Shown here: in pieces, positions 33,583 through 41,585 of the stretch
How positions within the stretch are numbered: position 1 is the first letter of the stretch
Layout: the number at the start of each line of letters is the position of its first letter
NCBI RefSeq assembly: GCF_900109365.1
Contig: NZ_FNZR01000007.1
Coordinates: 124,001 to 188,000, forward strand
Direction: 5' to 3'
DNA length: 64,000 nt
Source: Parapedobacter koreensis
GTDB lineage: Bacteria; Bacteroidota; Bacteroidia; Sphingobacteriales; Sphingobacteriaceae
Program-made: the position numbers and the translations under genes
The notes under the pieces: generated by a model
What the model saw: only the letters and a program-made list of their open reading frames with translations
Database searches by the model: none
What the model was told of the DNA's origin: nothing

Positions 33583-34845
33583 ATGCGTACTTCGACAATA
33601 AATGCCATCACTACGTTCACTGCAGCACAGCGATTTTTGCGCTATGTACAGGTAGATACACAATCCGACCCGTTGTCGCCAACATGCCCGTCGACCGGAA
33701 AACAAAAAAACCTCGGCAAGGTGTTGGTCGAAGAGCTGGCAGCCATGGGTGTTACCGATGCGACAATCGACGATCAGGGATATGTCTATGCAACCATTCC
33801 GTCAAACAGCCCAAAAGAAGTACCGGTAATTTGCTTCTGTTCGCATATGGATACCTCACCCGATTGCTCGGGCACGAATGTGAAGCCCATTGTCCATCGC
33901 GATTACCAGGGCAAAGACATTACCCTTCCCGATGATCCATTGATCGTCATCAAACCTGCTGAACATCCCGACTTACAAAACCAGCTCGGCAACGACATCA
34001 TCACAGCAAGTGGCACCACCCTGTTGGGTGCTGATGACAAGGCGGGCGTAGCGGAAATTATGGCGGCCGCCCAGCTATTGATGGATTACCCCGAAATCAA
34101 GCACGGTACGATCAAAATACTTTTTACACCTGACGAGGAAATCGGCCGTGGTGTAGATCGCGTCGATCTGGACAAATTGGGTGCTGACTATGCCTATACC
34201 ATTGACGGGGAAACTGCGGGTTCCATCGAAGACGAAACGTTTTCCGCTGACGGTGTGACGGTGACCATCCACGGCATCAGTGTGCATCCCGGATTTGCCA
34301 AAAACAAGCTCCAGAGTGCCATCAAAATTGCCGCCGATATCATCAATTCGTTGCCAGCCGATCGGCTGAGCCCCGAAAGCACCAGTGACCGGGAAGGATT
34401 TATACATCCCGTGTCCATAAAAGGAAGCGTCGAACAAGCGATCATTGAATTTATCGTGCGCGATTTTACGGATGACAAGCTAAGCGCCCATGAAGCCGAG
34501 CTTGAGCGTATCGTGAAAAGCGTCGTCGCCCGTTATGCAGGGTGCAGCTACCATTTCAGCGTGCATGAGCAGTATCGCAACATGAAGCAAGTGCTGGACA
34601 AGCATCCCCAAGTGATTGCTATCGGCTTGGAGGCTATCAGGCGGGCTGGCATGCAACCTATCCAGCGGAGCATACGGGGAGGCACCGATGGTTCCCGGCT
34701 TTCTTTCATGGGGCTTCCCTGCCCGAATATTTTTGCCGGTGGCCATGCATTCCATGGCAAGCAGGAATGGGTATCTGTACAAGATATGGAAAAAGCCGTC
34801 AGAACCATCTTACATATCGCAACGCTGTGGGAAGAACAGGTTTAA
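33583..34845 (+). CDS. pepT: Peptidase T (tripeptide aminopeptidase)
   Basis: M20-family dinuclear zinc aminopeptidase that removes the N-terminal residue of tripeptides in the cytosol. 420 residues. RFLRYVQVDTQSD near residue 17, CSHMDTSPD (zinc His and catalytic Asp) near 87, LLGADDKAGVAEIMA near 147, the catalytic FTPDEEIGRG near 180 and the zinc His in FAGGHAFHGKQE near 387. No in-frame ATG exists between the start and the conserved core, so the start at 33583 is firm although it lies almost on the transcription start. Confidence 0.95.
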   Translation: MRTSTINAITTFTAAQRFLRYVQVDTQSDPLSPTCPSTGKQKNLGKVLVEELAAMGVTDATIDDQGYVYATIPSNSPKEVPVICFCSHMDTSPDCSGTNVKPIVHRDYQGKDITLPDDPLIVIKPAEHPDLQNQLGNDIITASGTTLLGADDKAGVAEIMAAAQLLMDYPEIKHGTIKILFTPDEEIGRGVDRVDLDKLGADYAYTIDGETAGSIEDETFSADGVTVTIHGISVHPGFAKNKLQSAIKIAADIINSLPADRLSPESTSDREGFIHPVSIKGSVEQAIIEFIVRDFTDDKLSAHEAELERIVKSVVARYAGCSYHFSVHEQYRNMKQVLDKHPQVIAIGLEAIRRAGMQPIQRSIRGGTDGSRLSFMGLPCPNIFAGGHAFHGKQEWVSVQDMEKAVRTILHIATLWEEQV

Positions 34846-34860
34846 AGTCGGAAGTTCAAT

Positions 34861-34906
34861 ATCTATTGTCTAACGTCTATCATCTAATATCTAACGTCTA
34901 ATATCC
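34861..34906. repeat. Short tandem repeat between pepT and the nitroreductase
   Basis: TCTAACGTCTA occurs at 34869-34879 and again at 34890-34900 (period 21), interspersed with TCTAATATC variants. Low-complexity spacer with no gene. Confidence 0.65.
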
Positions 34907-34907
34907 A

Positions 34908-35477
34908 ATGAACGATTTTCAAACCATCCAGCACATCATGCAGCACCGGAGAAGCATCTTTCCGGTGAGCTATACAAAAAAGGAAATAACCAAAGACACC
35001 TTAATCCAGTTGCTGGAATGCGCCAACACTGCGCCAACGCACAAGCTTACCCAACCTTGGCGATTCGTCGTATTTCGGGAAGAGGGCCTTACGCGGCTGG
35101 CAAACCAGTTGGCGGATCTATACAAGGCGCTTACGCCTGCCGAGCAGTTCCTGCAAAAAAAGTACGAGAATACACGCGAAAAGATTTTGCAGTCTGGAGC
35201 CGTCATTGCTATTGTGGCATCTTATAGCGGTGCTGTGCCACAATGGGAAGAACTTGCCGCTACCGCCTGTGCCGTGCAGAACCTTTGGTTAGCAGCTTCA
35301 GCCGCAGGTATTGGTGGCTATTGGAGCAGCCCCGGTGCCATCAAGCACGTCGGCGACTTCTTAGCGCTCGCAGGCAACGAAGAATGCCTTGGTTTCTTTT
35401 ACATGGGCTACCACGACGAGCCACCACGTACCGGGAATCGGAAGCCGGTAACAGAAAAAATCAGTTGGGAAGATTAG
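34908..35477 (+). CDS. Nitroreductase-family flavoprotein
   Basis: 189 residues of the FMN-dependent nitroreductase fold. RRSIFPVSYTKKEI near residue 15, the FMN-contact NTAPTHKLTQPWRFVVF near 40-55, and AVQNLWLAASAAGIGGYWSSPG near 125 are characteristic. It reduces nitro compounds or quinones with NAD(P)H; physiological substrate unknown. Length is normal. It follows pepT after a repeat spacer and converges on the anti-sigma gene. Confidence 0.9.
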   Translation: MNDFQTIQHIMQHRRSIFPVSYTKKEITKDTLIQLLECANTAPTHKLTQPWRFVVFREEGLTRLANQLADLYKALTPAEQFLQKKYENTREKILQSGAVIAIVASYSGAVPQWEELAATACAVQNLWLAASAAGIGGYWSSPGAIKHVGDFLALAGNEECLGFFYMGYHDEPPRTGNRKPVTEKISWED

Positions 35478-35501
35478 CGGGCGAGTAAACAATGCCGTAG
35501 G

Positions 35502-36155
35502 TTATTCCACAGCAATGGTTATTTTTGCTTTGGTACCCTTCCAGGCTGGCCCTTCCTCCAATAGCTGTTGCATTTCGGTTAACAATAATGCATCGGTCGT
35601 CCCTATGCTTTGGATAGCGGCAGGCTTTCCTTCTGCATCAATCTCAAAGGTCAACTCTGCTTTCCCCGCCACTGTGAGCTTATCGGTGCTTTCAGCAAGG
35701 TAGGCATTGAACAGGTTCCATCCACCTTCCGGTTGCGCATCAAAACCGGCTTCACCAACGTCCTCGGCATGTATATGTGTTACTTCTTCGGAAGGGGCCA
35801 ATTCCACCTTCACTTCCTTCTCCGTCGCTTTTGGCTGCATGTGGTAGTTGCGCATCCACAGCAAGACCAGCACAAGCACCATCAGCACGCAGGCCGTGGC
35901 CGCGATAGCTAACCGCTGCCAGCCGAAATAAAACGCGTTGCGTTCATTAGCCTGCCCAGCTATACGGGCAGCAAGACGTTGCTGCAATAGGCTTAATTGG
36001 CGGTGGCTGACTTCTTTTTGCATCCGATACCCGTCAATGGCATCCTGCAACAAAGGGTCGTCAAGGGCTTCCCTTTCCAGCTGGTACATTTCGTCCTTGC
36101 CCAGTTCGCCATTTAAATACTGCTGTATACGTATAATGCTGTAATTAGTATTCAT
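35502..36155 (-). CDS. Anti-sigma-factor-like membrane protein with TonB-like C-terminal domain
   Basis: 217 residues from the ATG at 36155. The cytosolic N-terminus (IIRIQQYLNGELGKDEMYQLEREALDD) resembles the zinc-less anti-sigma helices of Bacteroidota. A single transmembrane helix follows (about 82-101). The periplasmic C-terminus (LTFEIDAEGKPAAIQSI, then LLEEGPAWKG) looks like a TonB C-terminal fold. Its ATG overlaps the TGA of the sigma gene (ATGA), so the two are translationally coupled. It probably holds the sigma factor at the membrane and senses an envelope signal. Function is inferred from architecture and position. Confidence 0.72.
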   Translation of the reverse strand: MNTNYSIIRIQQYLNGELGKDEMYQLEREALDDPLLQDAIDGYRMQKEVSHRQLSLLQQRLAARIAGQANERNAFYFGWQRLAIAATACVLMVLVLVLLWMRNYHMQPKATEKEVKVELAPSEEVTHIHAEDVGEAGFDAQPEGGWNLFNAYLAESTDKLTVAGKAELTFEIDAEGKPAAIQSIGTTDALLLTEMQQLLEEGPAWKGTKAKITIAVE

Positions 36156-36700
36156 TGCTGATTTCTCTCCATACAAATTTTCAGGTTACGTTTGCCGTTT
36201 TGGATATAGCTTTTAACCTTGTTGAGATCATACCCCGTAAGTTCTGCGACCTCCCGATAGCATTTCTGCTCCAAGTAAAATAACCGGATGCAGCGCTGTT
36301 GCTCTTCATTGAGTTCCTTTAAGCATGACTCCATCAATGCAAGCCGTTCTTCCGGGATTTGTTCTCCACTATGATGTTGATGCAAAAAAAGGTCACTTTC
36401 CACAATGTAGTCATCGATATCCACGGTATTGATGCGGTTGGCTGCGCGCAAATCCATCAAACAGTGGTTTCGTGCCAAGGTGTACAACCAACTTTTGAAG
36501 TTTGTCACTTCATGTATGCGCAGCTTAGCAATCAGCGACTCAAAAATCTGCATCACGGCATCTTCGCTTTTCACCTCGTCTTTGTAGTACTTAAAACACA
36601 ATCCATAAACCAGCGGCATATAGGGTTCGTACAGCCTGCCTAACAGTTGTAGATCCCCTGTTTTTCGGTATTCCTCCAAAAGACGCTGCTCGTCTGACAC
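36152..36700 (-). CDS. ECF-type RNA polymerase sigma factor
   Basis: About 182 residues. Region 2 is seen in YMPLVYGLCFKYYKDEVKSEDAVMQIFESL and FKSWLYTLARNHCLMDLR, and region 4 in EEQQRCIRLFYLEQKCYREVAELTGYDLNKVKSYIQNGKRNLK. The open frame reaches TTG at 36748, but a TATGTTTG box covers that codon. I therefore favour the GTG at 36700 (SDEQRLLEEYRKTGD), which matches where such proteins usually begin. Coupled with the downstream anti-sigma gene. Its regulon is unknown; the divergent YceI/porin genes are candidates. Confidence 0.85.
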   Translation of the reverse strand: MSDEQRLLEEYRKTGDLQLLGRLYEPYMPLVYGLCFKYYKDEVKSEDAVMQIFESLIAKLRIHEVTNFKSWLYTLARNHCLMDLRAANRINTVDIDDYIVESDLFLHQHHSGEQIPEERLALMESCLKELNEEQQRCIRLFYLEQKCYREVAELTGYDLNKVKSYIQNGKRNLKICMERNQQ

Positions 36701-36745
36701 CAATGTAGATTTATCTTTAAGTATTACCCTATCGCTTACTCGTAC

Positions 36746-36753
36746 CAAACATA
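36746..36753 (-). promoter_or_regulatory. -7 box of the sigma/anti-sigma operon
   Basis: TATGTTTG on the minus strand (CAAACATA at 36746-36753). If used, transcription begins near 36740 and translation must start downstream of the TTG at 36748. Confidence 0.5.
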
Positions 36754-36826
36754 CAAAATTCTTTACGGTTTGCCCTAAAATGGATGCACGATACTACCCA
36801 TTTCCACAATGCCGTGATGGCCCGAA

Positions 36827-36842
36827 TGTGATCAGCGTCACA
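36827..36842. promoter_or_regulatory. Near-perfect Crp/Fnr-type palindrome
   Basis: TGTGA-TCAGCG-TCACA, equal to the classic TGTGA-N6-TCACA. It lies in the divergent region between the sigma gene and the YceI operon, 73 nt from the sigma -7 box and 140 nt from the YceI -7 box. Confidence 0.6.
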
Positions 36843-36943
36843 AATCGCCGTGGCTCCAAACCCATTACCTGCCTCCAATAAGCAAAAAAATGCATTTAGC
36901 ACACCAAATCTGAATATGAAAAACTTAACGAAGATTACTTTTT

Positions 36944-36959
36944 TGGCTGTTTAAAGCCA
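36944..36959. promoter_or_regulatory. Palindrome TGGCT-N6-AGCCA upstream of the YceI operon
   Basis: Perfect 5-6-5 palindrome, 23 nt upstream of the YceI -7 box, in the position of the missing -33 element. Possibly an activator site. Confidence 0.4.
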
Positions 36960-36982
36960 TGTGGCACACTAAAGCTACGCCA

Positions 36983-36990
36983 TAGTTTTG
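36983..36990 (+). promoter_or_regulatory. -7 box of the YceI operon
   Basis: TAGTTTTG at 36983-36990, 33 nt before the first ATG. No -33 element. Confidence 0.5.
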
Positions 36991-37023
36991 TGGTGTAATC
37001 AAAAGGGTTACGAAGCGTAATAG

Positions 37024-37644
37024 ATGAACACCGTAAAAATAACGACAATGAAAGCAACAATGAAACTGGCAACCTTGGGAGCTGTCGCTCTTTTGATCGC
37101 CGCCGCACCTTTTGGCCTATTGAAAGCACAGACAACGTACCAGTCTAATGCGACACAAACCACCATAAAAGGAACATCCACTTTGCACGATTGGGACATG
37201 ACGTCTACCAAAGGGCAAACCAAAGCCACCTTTAAGGTTGAAGGTGATCAAGTGACCGGAATAACCGCACTGACGTTTGCAGTACTTGCAGAATCCTTAA
37301 AAAGCGACAGAAGTGGATTGGATAAAAATGCCTATAAGGCCTTGAATACCGATAAACACAAAAACATCGGTTTTACCTTGACCTCCGGCACGGTCACATC
37401 AACAGGCAAAAACACCTTTCAGGTAAAGGCTACGGGAAACCTGACGATTGCCGGCACGGCCAAGCAGACAACCATTACAGCAAACGGACAGTTCAACCCT
37501 GCTGATAAAAGCATTTCCATAAAAGGTGCTACCACATTCAACATGACCGGCTACAATGTAAAGCCACCAACGGTCATGATGGGTACCATCAAAACCGGTG
37601 ATGAGATTACCGTCGATTACAGCGCAAAACTGGCTGCACAATAA
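37024..37644 (+). CDS. YceI-family secreted lipid-binding protein
   Basis: 206 residues with a signal peptide (hydrophobic run to APFGLLKAQ). The mature part is a YceI lipocalin-like barrel: STLHDWDMTSTKGQ, AESLKSDRSGLDKNAYKAL, HKNIGFTLTSGTV, LTIAGTAKQTT and the terminal EITVDYSAKL. YceI proteins bind isoprenoid-type lipids in the periplasm. Alternative starts at Met9 (37048) or Met13 would give a more typical signal peptide. First gene of a YceI-barrel-YceI run divergent from the sigma operon. Confidence 0.9.
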   Translation: MNTVKITTMKATMKLATLGAVALLIAAAPFGLLKAQTTYQSNATQTTIKGTSTLHDWDMTSTKGQTKATFKVEGDQVTGITALTFAVLAESLKSDRSGLDKNAYKALNTDKHKNIGFTLTSGTVTSTGKNTFQVKATGNLTIAGTAKQTTITANGQFNPADKSISIKGATTFNMTGYNVKPPTVMMGTIKTGDEITVDYSAKLAAQ

Positions 37645-37683
37645 ATGGATAACAAGTCCTTACCTTTTAACTATATAATTATC

Positions 37684-39069
37684 ATGAAAACGACATTTAC
37701 AACCCTCGCGACCATAGCTGCATTTATGGCCTCGACCATTCCAGCAATCACATTCGCCCAAACAAGCGAGGATGATAAAGATGCAATCATTACCTATGGA
37801 AAACCTGATTTTTTCAGAGATTACGATAAAAAAGGTCTCCATGTTTTCGAGACGACAAAGGATGACCTCAATAAGCCGTACACCGGCCGCCGTATCAATA
37901 TCGGTGCAGGCTTTACCATGCAATTCCAATCACTTGAACACGAGAATCCCGGTGCATTGAACAACCACAGTAAGCTGGCCAACCACCTGTACCCCATAAA
38001 ACCGGGCTTCATGACGTCCCAAGCAAACCTGTACTTTGACGTTCAGCTGATGGAAGGCATCACCATGAACTTATCAAACTACATGTCTTCACGTCACCAC
38101 AATGAATTTTGGGTAAAAGGAGGATACCTGCAAATCGATAAATTCCCCTTTGAAGGACAGTTTTGGGATGAATTGAGCAAAGTAATGACCATCAAAGCGG
38201 GCCACATGGAAATCAACTACGGTGATGCGCATTTCCGCAGGCCTGATGGTGGCCAAACGTTCTATAGCCCCTTTATGGAAGGCAACATCATGGATGCCTT
38301 TGCTACTGAAATCGGTGCGGAAGTATACTTGAAGAAAGACGGCTGGATGGGGATGATTGGTTTGAGCAACGGGATGATCAAAGGACATGTAGACTCTGCC
38401 GCCGCCAATGCCGACGGCACCGAAAACCGGGCCCCTTCCATCTACCTCAAGGGCGGATATGATAAGCAAGTAACCCAAGATGTACGGCTTCGCCTTACGG
38501 GCAGCTGGTACCACAACGGCGGTACCAATGGCAGCGGGCTTACCTTATACAGCGGCGACCGTACCGGATCCAACTACCAAAATATCATGGAACAAGGGTA
38601 CAATGCAGCTGGCGCCCTCAAAGGCTACACAGAGATGCGTTCATCCGGACGCTTCGACCCGAACTTCAATGGCAAGATAGATGCCGTAATGATTAACGGA
38701 TTTGCCAAAGTACAAGGATTGGAATTCTTCGGTACCTATGAATATGCCACAGGGTATTCGAAAAACCAAACCGAAAGCCGGGTGGCTTCACAATATGCGA
38801 TAGAAGGACTATACCGCTTCGGAAAGAACGAAAACCTCTACGGTGGCTTACGCTATAATGCCGTCAATGCTGAGATGCCTTATGGTGCTACGACTATCGA
38901 GGATGTGAAAATCGACCGCTTTGCCGTGGCCGGTGGTTGGTTTATCAGCAGAAACATTCTGGTGAAAGCTGAATATGTGACACAAAGCTACAAAGACTTC
39001 CCCAATACCGACTTCCGTCACAACGGCAAGTTCAACGGGGTCGTATTAGAGGCCGCAATCAGCTTCTAA
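37684..39069 (+). CDS. Porin-like outer-membrane beta-barrel protein
   Basis: 461 residues with a signal peptide (TTLATIAAFMASTIPAITFAQ). The mature protein reads like a 16-18-strand barrel: INIGAGFTMQFQSLEHEN, GITMNLSNYMSSRHHNEFWVKGGYLQID, MEINYGDAHFRRPDGG, and a terminal strand ending VVLEAAISF. It resembles uncharacterised Bacteroidota porin-like proteins rather than TonB receptors. No plug domain is present. The ATG at 37684 starts the signal peptide; the upstream in-frame codons are not signal-like. Sandwiched between two YceI genes, so it may act in the same lipid or small-molecule pathway. Confidence 0.78.
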   Translation: MKTTFTTLATIAAFMASTIPAITFAQTSEDDKDAIITYGKPDFFRDYDKKGLHVFETTKDDLNKPYTGRRINIGAGFTMQFQSLEHENPGALNNHSKLANHLYPIKPGFMTSQANLYFDVQLMEGITMNLSNYMSSRHHNEFWVKGGYLQIDKFPFEGQFWDELSKVMTIKAGHMEINYGDAHFRRPDGGQTFYSPFMEGNIMDAFATEIGAEVYLKKDGWMGMIGLSNGMIKGHVDSAAANADGTENRAPSIYLKGGYDKQVTQDVRLRLTGSWYHNGGTNGSGLTLYSGDRTGSNYQNIMEQGYNAAGALKGYTEMRSSGRFDPNFNGKIDAVMINGFAKVQGLEFFGTYEYATGYSKNQTESRVASQYAIEGLYRFGKNENLYGGLRYNAVNAEMPYGATTIEDVKIDRFAVAGGWFISRNILVKAEYVTQSYKDFPNTDFRHNGKFNGVVLEAAISF

Positions 39070-39086
39070 CCAGTAAAAGAAGTCGT

Positions 39087-39118
39087 CCAGAAAGCCTTGG
39101 TGGGGGAAGGTTTTCTGG
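39087..39118 (+). other. Intercistronic hairpin between the barrel and second YceI gene
   Basis: 12-bp stem (39087-39098 with 39107-39118, one G-T) and 8-nt G-rich loop, not followed by a T-run. It may protect or process the transcript rather than end it. Confidence 0.6.
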
Positions 39119-39147
39119 GCGTTCCCAATAACAGATAAGATTGTATC

Positions 39148-39783
39148 ATGAAAGCAACAAGTTACATAAGACGACACGCTATCCTCCTGTGCCTTGGCAT
39201 ACTGTGTACGTTTGTTTCTTTCAAGTATGCCAATCCTCAATATACCACACATACCGGCGAACTGCATTGGACGGTGTTGCCCAATAGTTTCATTACCATC
39301 AACGGCCGTTCCAACATTAATACCTTCGGGTGCGATGCCTCCGGCACCTTCAAAGCGGAGCCATTGCATGGCAGCCTGGCAAAAGACGGCAAAAGCGTCA
39401 CGATGAAAGGCGCGATTACCATCGCCATCAACCAGTTTGATTGCCACAATCGGATGCTCAATGCCGATCTCAGGAAAACCCTGAAAGCAGATGAATATCC
39501 ACAGATGACCATTCGTTTCGTCTCCTTAGAACGGATGCCACTATGCGATGGTGGAGAAGACTTTATATCGGGCGGGGTTATTATCGAGCTGGCAGGCCAA
39601 CGCAAACCCTTCAATCTTCGCTATGCTTTCTCAAAGACCAATACAGGTTATAAGCTGGAAGGCAGCAGGGGATTTTCGTTCGCAGATTTCAATCTTACCC
39701 CACCCAAGAAGATTGGCGGCTTGGTCAAAGTGAAAGACGAGTTCGACGTGGCGTTCACCCTGCTCCTGGATAATTGCAAATAA
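39148..39783 (+). CDS. Second YceI-family protein
   Basis: 211 residues with an N-terminal hydrophobic signal (HAILLCLGILCTFVSF) and a divergent YceI domain (SFITINGRSNINTFGCDASGTF, CHNRMLNADLRKTLKADEYPQMTIRF, SFADFNLTPPKKIGGLVKVKDEFDVAF). Four Cys in the mature part could form disulfides. It lacks the SxHDW motif of its partner, so ligand choice may differ. The stop lies 1 nt from the stop of the convergent acyl-CoA dehydrogenase gene. Confidence 0.85.
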   Translation: MKATSYIRRHAILLCLGILCTFVSFKYANPQYTTHTGELHWTVLPNSFITINGRSNINTFGCDASGTFKAEPLHGSLAKDGKSVTMKGAITIAINQFDCHNRMLNADLRKTLKADEYPQMTIRFVSLERMPLCDGGEDFISGGVIIELAGQRKPFNLRYAFSKTNTGYKLEGSRGFSFADFNLTPPKKIGGLVKVKDEFDVAFTLLLDNCK

Positions 39784-39784
39784 T

Positions 39785-41575
39785 TCAAAAACACCATCCA
39801 TTTGCCTCAATCAATTGCTTCGCCACCCGTTGCCGTGCGTCCTTGGCATTATAAGGTTCGGCTTTGGTAAAGCGCCTTAGGCCCATCAACATCATCTTCA
39901 GTTCGTCACCCTCGGCAAAAGCGTTGAGCGCTTCCTTGCCCGCAAGGTATATGCTGTCGGTGGCCGTATACAAATATATCCGCATCAAATCCAATTGTCC
40001 TTTTACCGCTTCTTCACCTTGCTGATGCACCAGTTTTTCCACACGCAGCAAGGCAGACTCAGCCAGGTAGACATAGCCGATGATATCCGCAATATTCATC
40101 AATATTTCCTGTTCTTTCTGCAAGGTCATCATCAGCTTTTGAACCGCTGCCCCTGCCACCAGTAGCCCCGCTTTTTTAAGGTTGGCAAGGGTTTTCTTTT
40201 CGTAGGCAAATAACGTTTCATCCGTCTCCCCGAAATCAGGAATTGCCATGAGTTCGGCCGCCACGGCCTGGGCTGGCCCCATGAGGTCAAGCTCCCCCTT
40301 GAGTGCCCGCTTGAGCAGCATGTCCACAATGAGCAGGCGGTTTACCTCGTTGGTGCCCTCAAAAATGCGGTTGATACGCGAATCGCGGTAAGCACGTTCC
40401 ATAGGTGCATCGGCCGAATAGCCCATTCCACCATAGATTTGCACGCCTTCATCCACCACATAATCCAACATCTCCGAGCCCCATACTTTCAGGATGGCGC
40501 ATTCAACGGCAAACTGTTCGGTAGCTTTCAGCTTCGCCTTCGCTGCATCCATACCCCCGGCAAGCAAGGCCTCATGAGCATCATCAATGTTTTGTCCGGC
40601 ACGGTAAGCCGCGCTCTCCACCGCAAAATTGCGCACCGCCATCTCAGCCAATTTGTAGCGTATCGCACCAAATTTGGAAATCGGCAAGCCAAACTGCACG
40701 CGCTCATTGGCATAGTTAATCGCCTGATTGATGACGCGGCGTGAGGAGCCGATGGTAGCGGCGCCAAGCTTGATACGGCCTACATTGAGGATATTTACCG
40801 CAATCTTGAATCCGTTTTCACGTTCGGACAGCATATTCTCCGCCGGCACGGGGCAATCGTTGAAAAACACCTGCCGGGTAGAAGATCCTTTGATGCCCAG
40901 CTTATGTTCCTCCGGGTTCATGGTGATACCGCCAAACTCCCGTTCGACGATAAAGGCCGTATGGTTTTTATCACCATCGATCTTGGCAAACACGATGAAC
41001 ACATCGGCAAAGCCGCCATTGGTGATCCACATCTTCTGCCCATTGAGCAGGTAATGGGTGCCCTCGGCATTGAGCACGGCACGGGTACGGCCGGAGTTGG
41101 CATCGGAGCCCGCGTTGGGTTCCGTCAGGCAGTAGGCAGCTTTCCATTCGCCAGTAGCCAACCGGGGAATATATTTTTCCTTTTGCGCATCGTTGCCGTA
41201 GTATAGGATGGGCAATGTACCGATGCCCGTATGCGCTGAAAGCGCCACAGCAAAAGAGTGACCCGCGCCAATCACGTCGGCCACCAGCATGGAGGTGTTG
41301 AAATTTTTACCAAACCCGCCATATTGCTCAGGGATGGATACACCGAGCAGTCCCAGTTCGCCCGCCTTATCCAACAGGGACTGCATCAACCCTTCTTCTT
41401 GCGCATCGATGCGTTCAAGATTCGGGAAAACCTCCGCTTCAAGGAAGTCCTGGCAGGTTTGCCGGATCATGATTTGCTCTTCATCAAATTCCTCAGGAAT
41501 GAATATTGCTTCAAAAGGTGTCTCCTTGATGATGAACCCTCCACCCTTTATCGCTGGCTGATTTGTCGTTTGCAT
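39785..41575 (-). CDS. Acyl-CoA dehydrogenase
   Basis: FAD enzyme for the first step of beta-oxidation, passing electrons to ETF. 596 residues: N-terminal helical domain, middle motif AYCLTEPNAGSDANSGRT and WITNGGFADVFIVFAK, C-terminal domain with RAYRDSRINRIFEGTNEVNR, and a further helical extension of about 180 residues as in very-long-chain enzymes. The catalytic Glu is probably the one in FEGTNE-type context or its neighbour IYGGMGY. Start MQTTNQPAIKGGG at 41575. Last gene of the marR-HADH/ECH-thiolase-dehydrogenase operon. Confidence 0.94.
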   Translation of the reverse strand: MQTTNQPAIKGGGFIIKETPFEAIFIPEEFDEEQIMIRQTCQDFLEAEVFPNLERIDAQEEGLMQSLLDKAGELGLLGVSIPEQYGGFGKNFNTSMLVADVIGAGHSFAVALSAHTGIGTLPILYYGNDAQKEKYIPRLATGEWKAAYCLTEPNAGSDANSGRTRAVLNAEGTHYLLNGQKMWITNGGFADVFIVFAKIDGDKNHTAFIVEREFGGITMNPEEHKLGIKGSSTRQVFFNDCPVPAENMLSERENGFKIAVNILNVGRIKLGAATIGSSRRVINQAINYANERVQFGLPISKFGAIRYKLAEMAVRNFAVESAAYRAGQNIDDAHEALLAGGMDAAKAKLKATEQFAVECAILKVWGSEMLDYVVDEGVQIYGGMGYSADAPMERAYRDSRINRIFEGTNEVNRLLIVDMLLKRALKGELDLMGPAQAVAAELMAIPDFGETDETLFAYEKKTLANLKKAGLLVAGAAVQKLMMTLQKEQEILMNIADIIGYVYLAESALLRVEKLVHQQGEEAVKGQLDLMRIYLYTATDSIYLAGKEALNAFAEGDELKMMLMGLRRFTKAEPYNAKDARQRVAKQLIEANGWCF

Positions 41576-41585
41576 ACTATTTTGG

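Noticed and set aside
36962-36978. TGGCAC in front of the YceI gene as a second sigma-54 promoter
   Set aside because: The downstream sequence gives GC one base too early and no TTG, so the -24/-12 spacing fails. A TAnnTTTG box is present instead.
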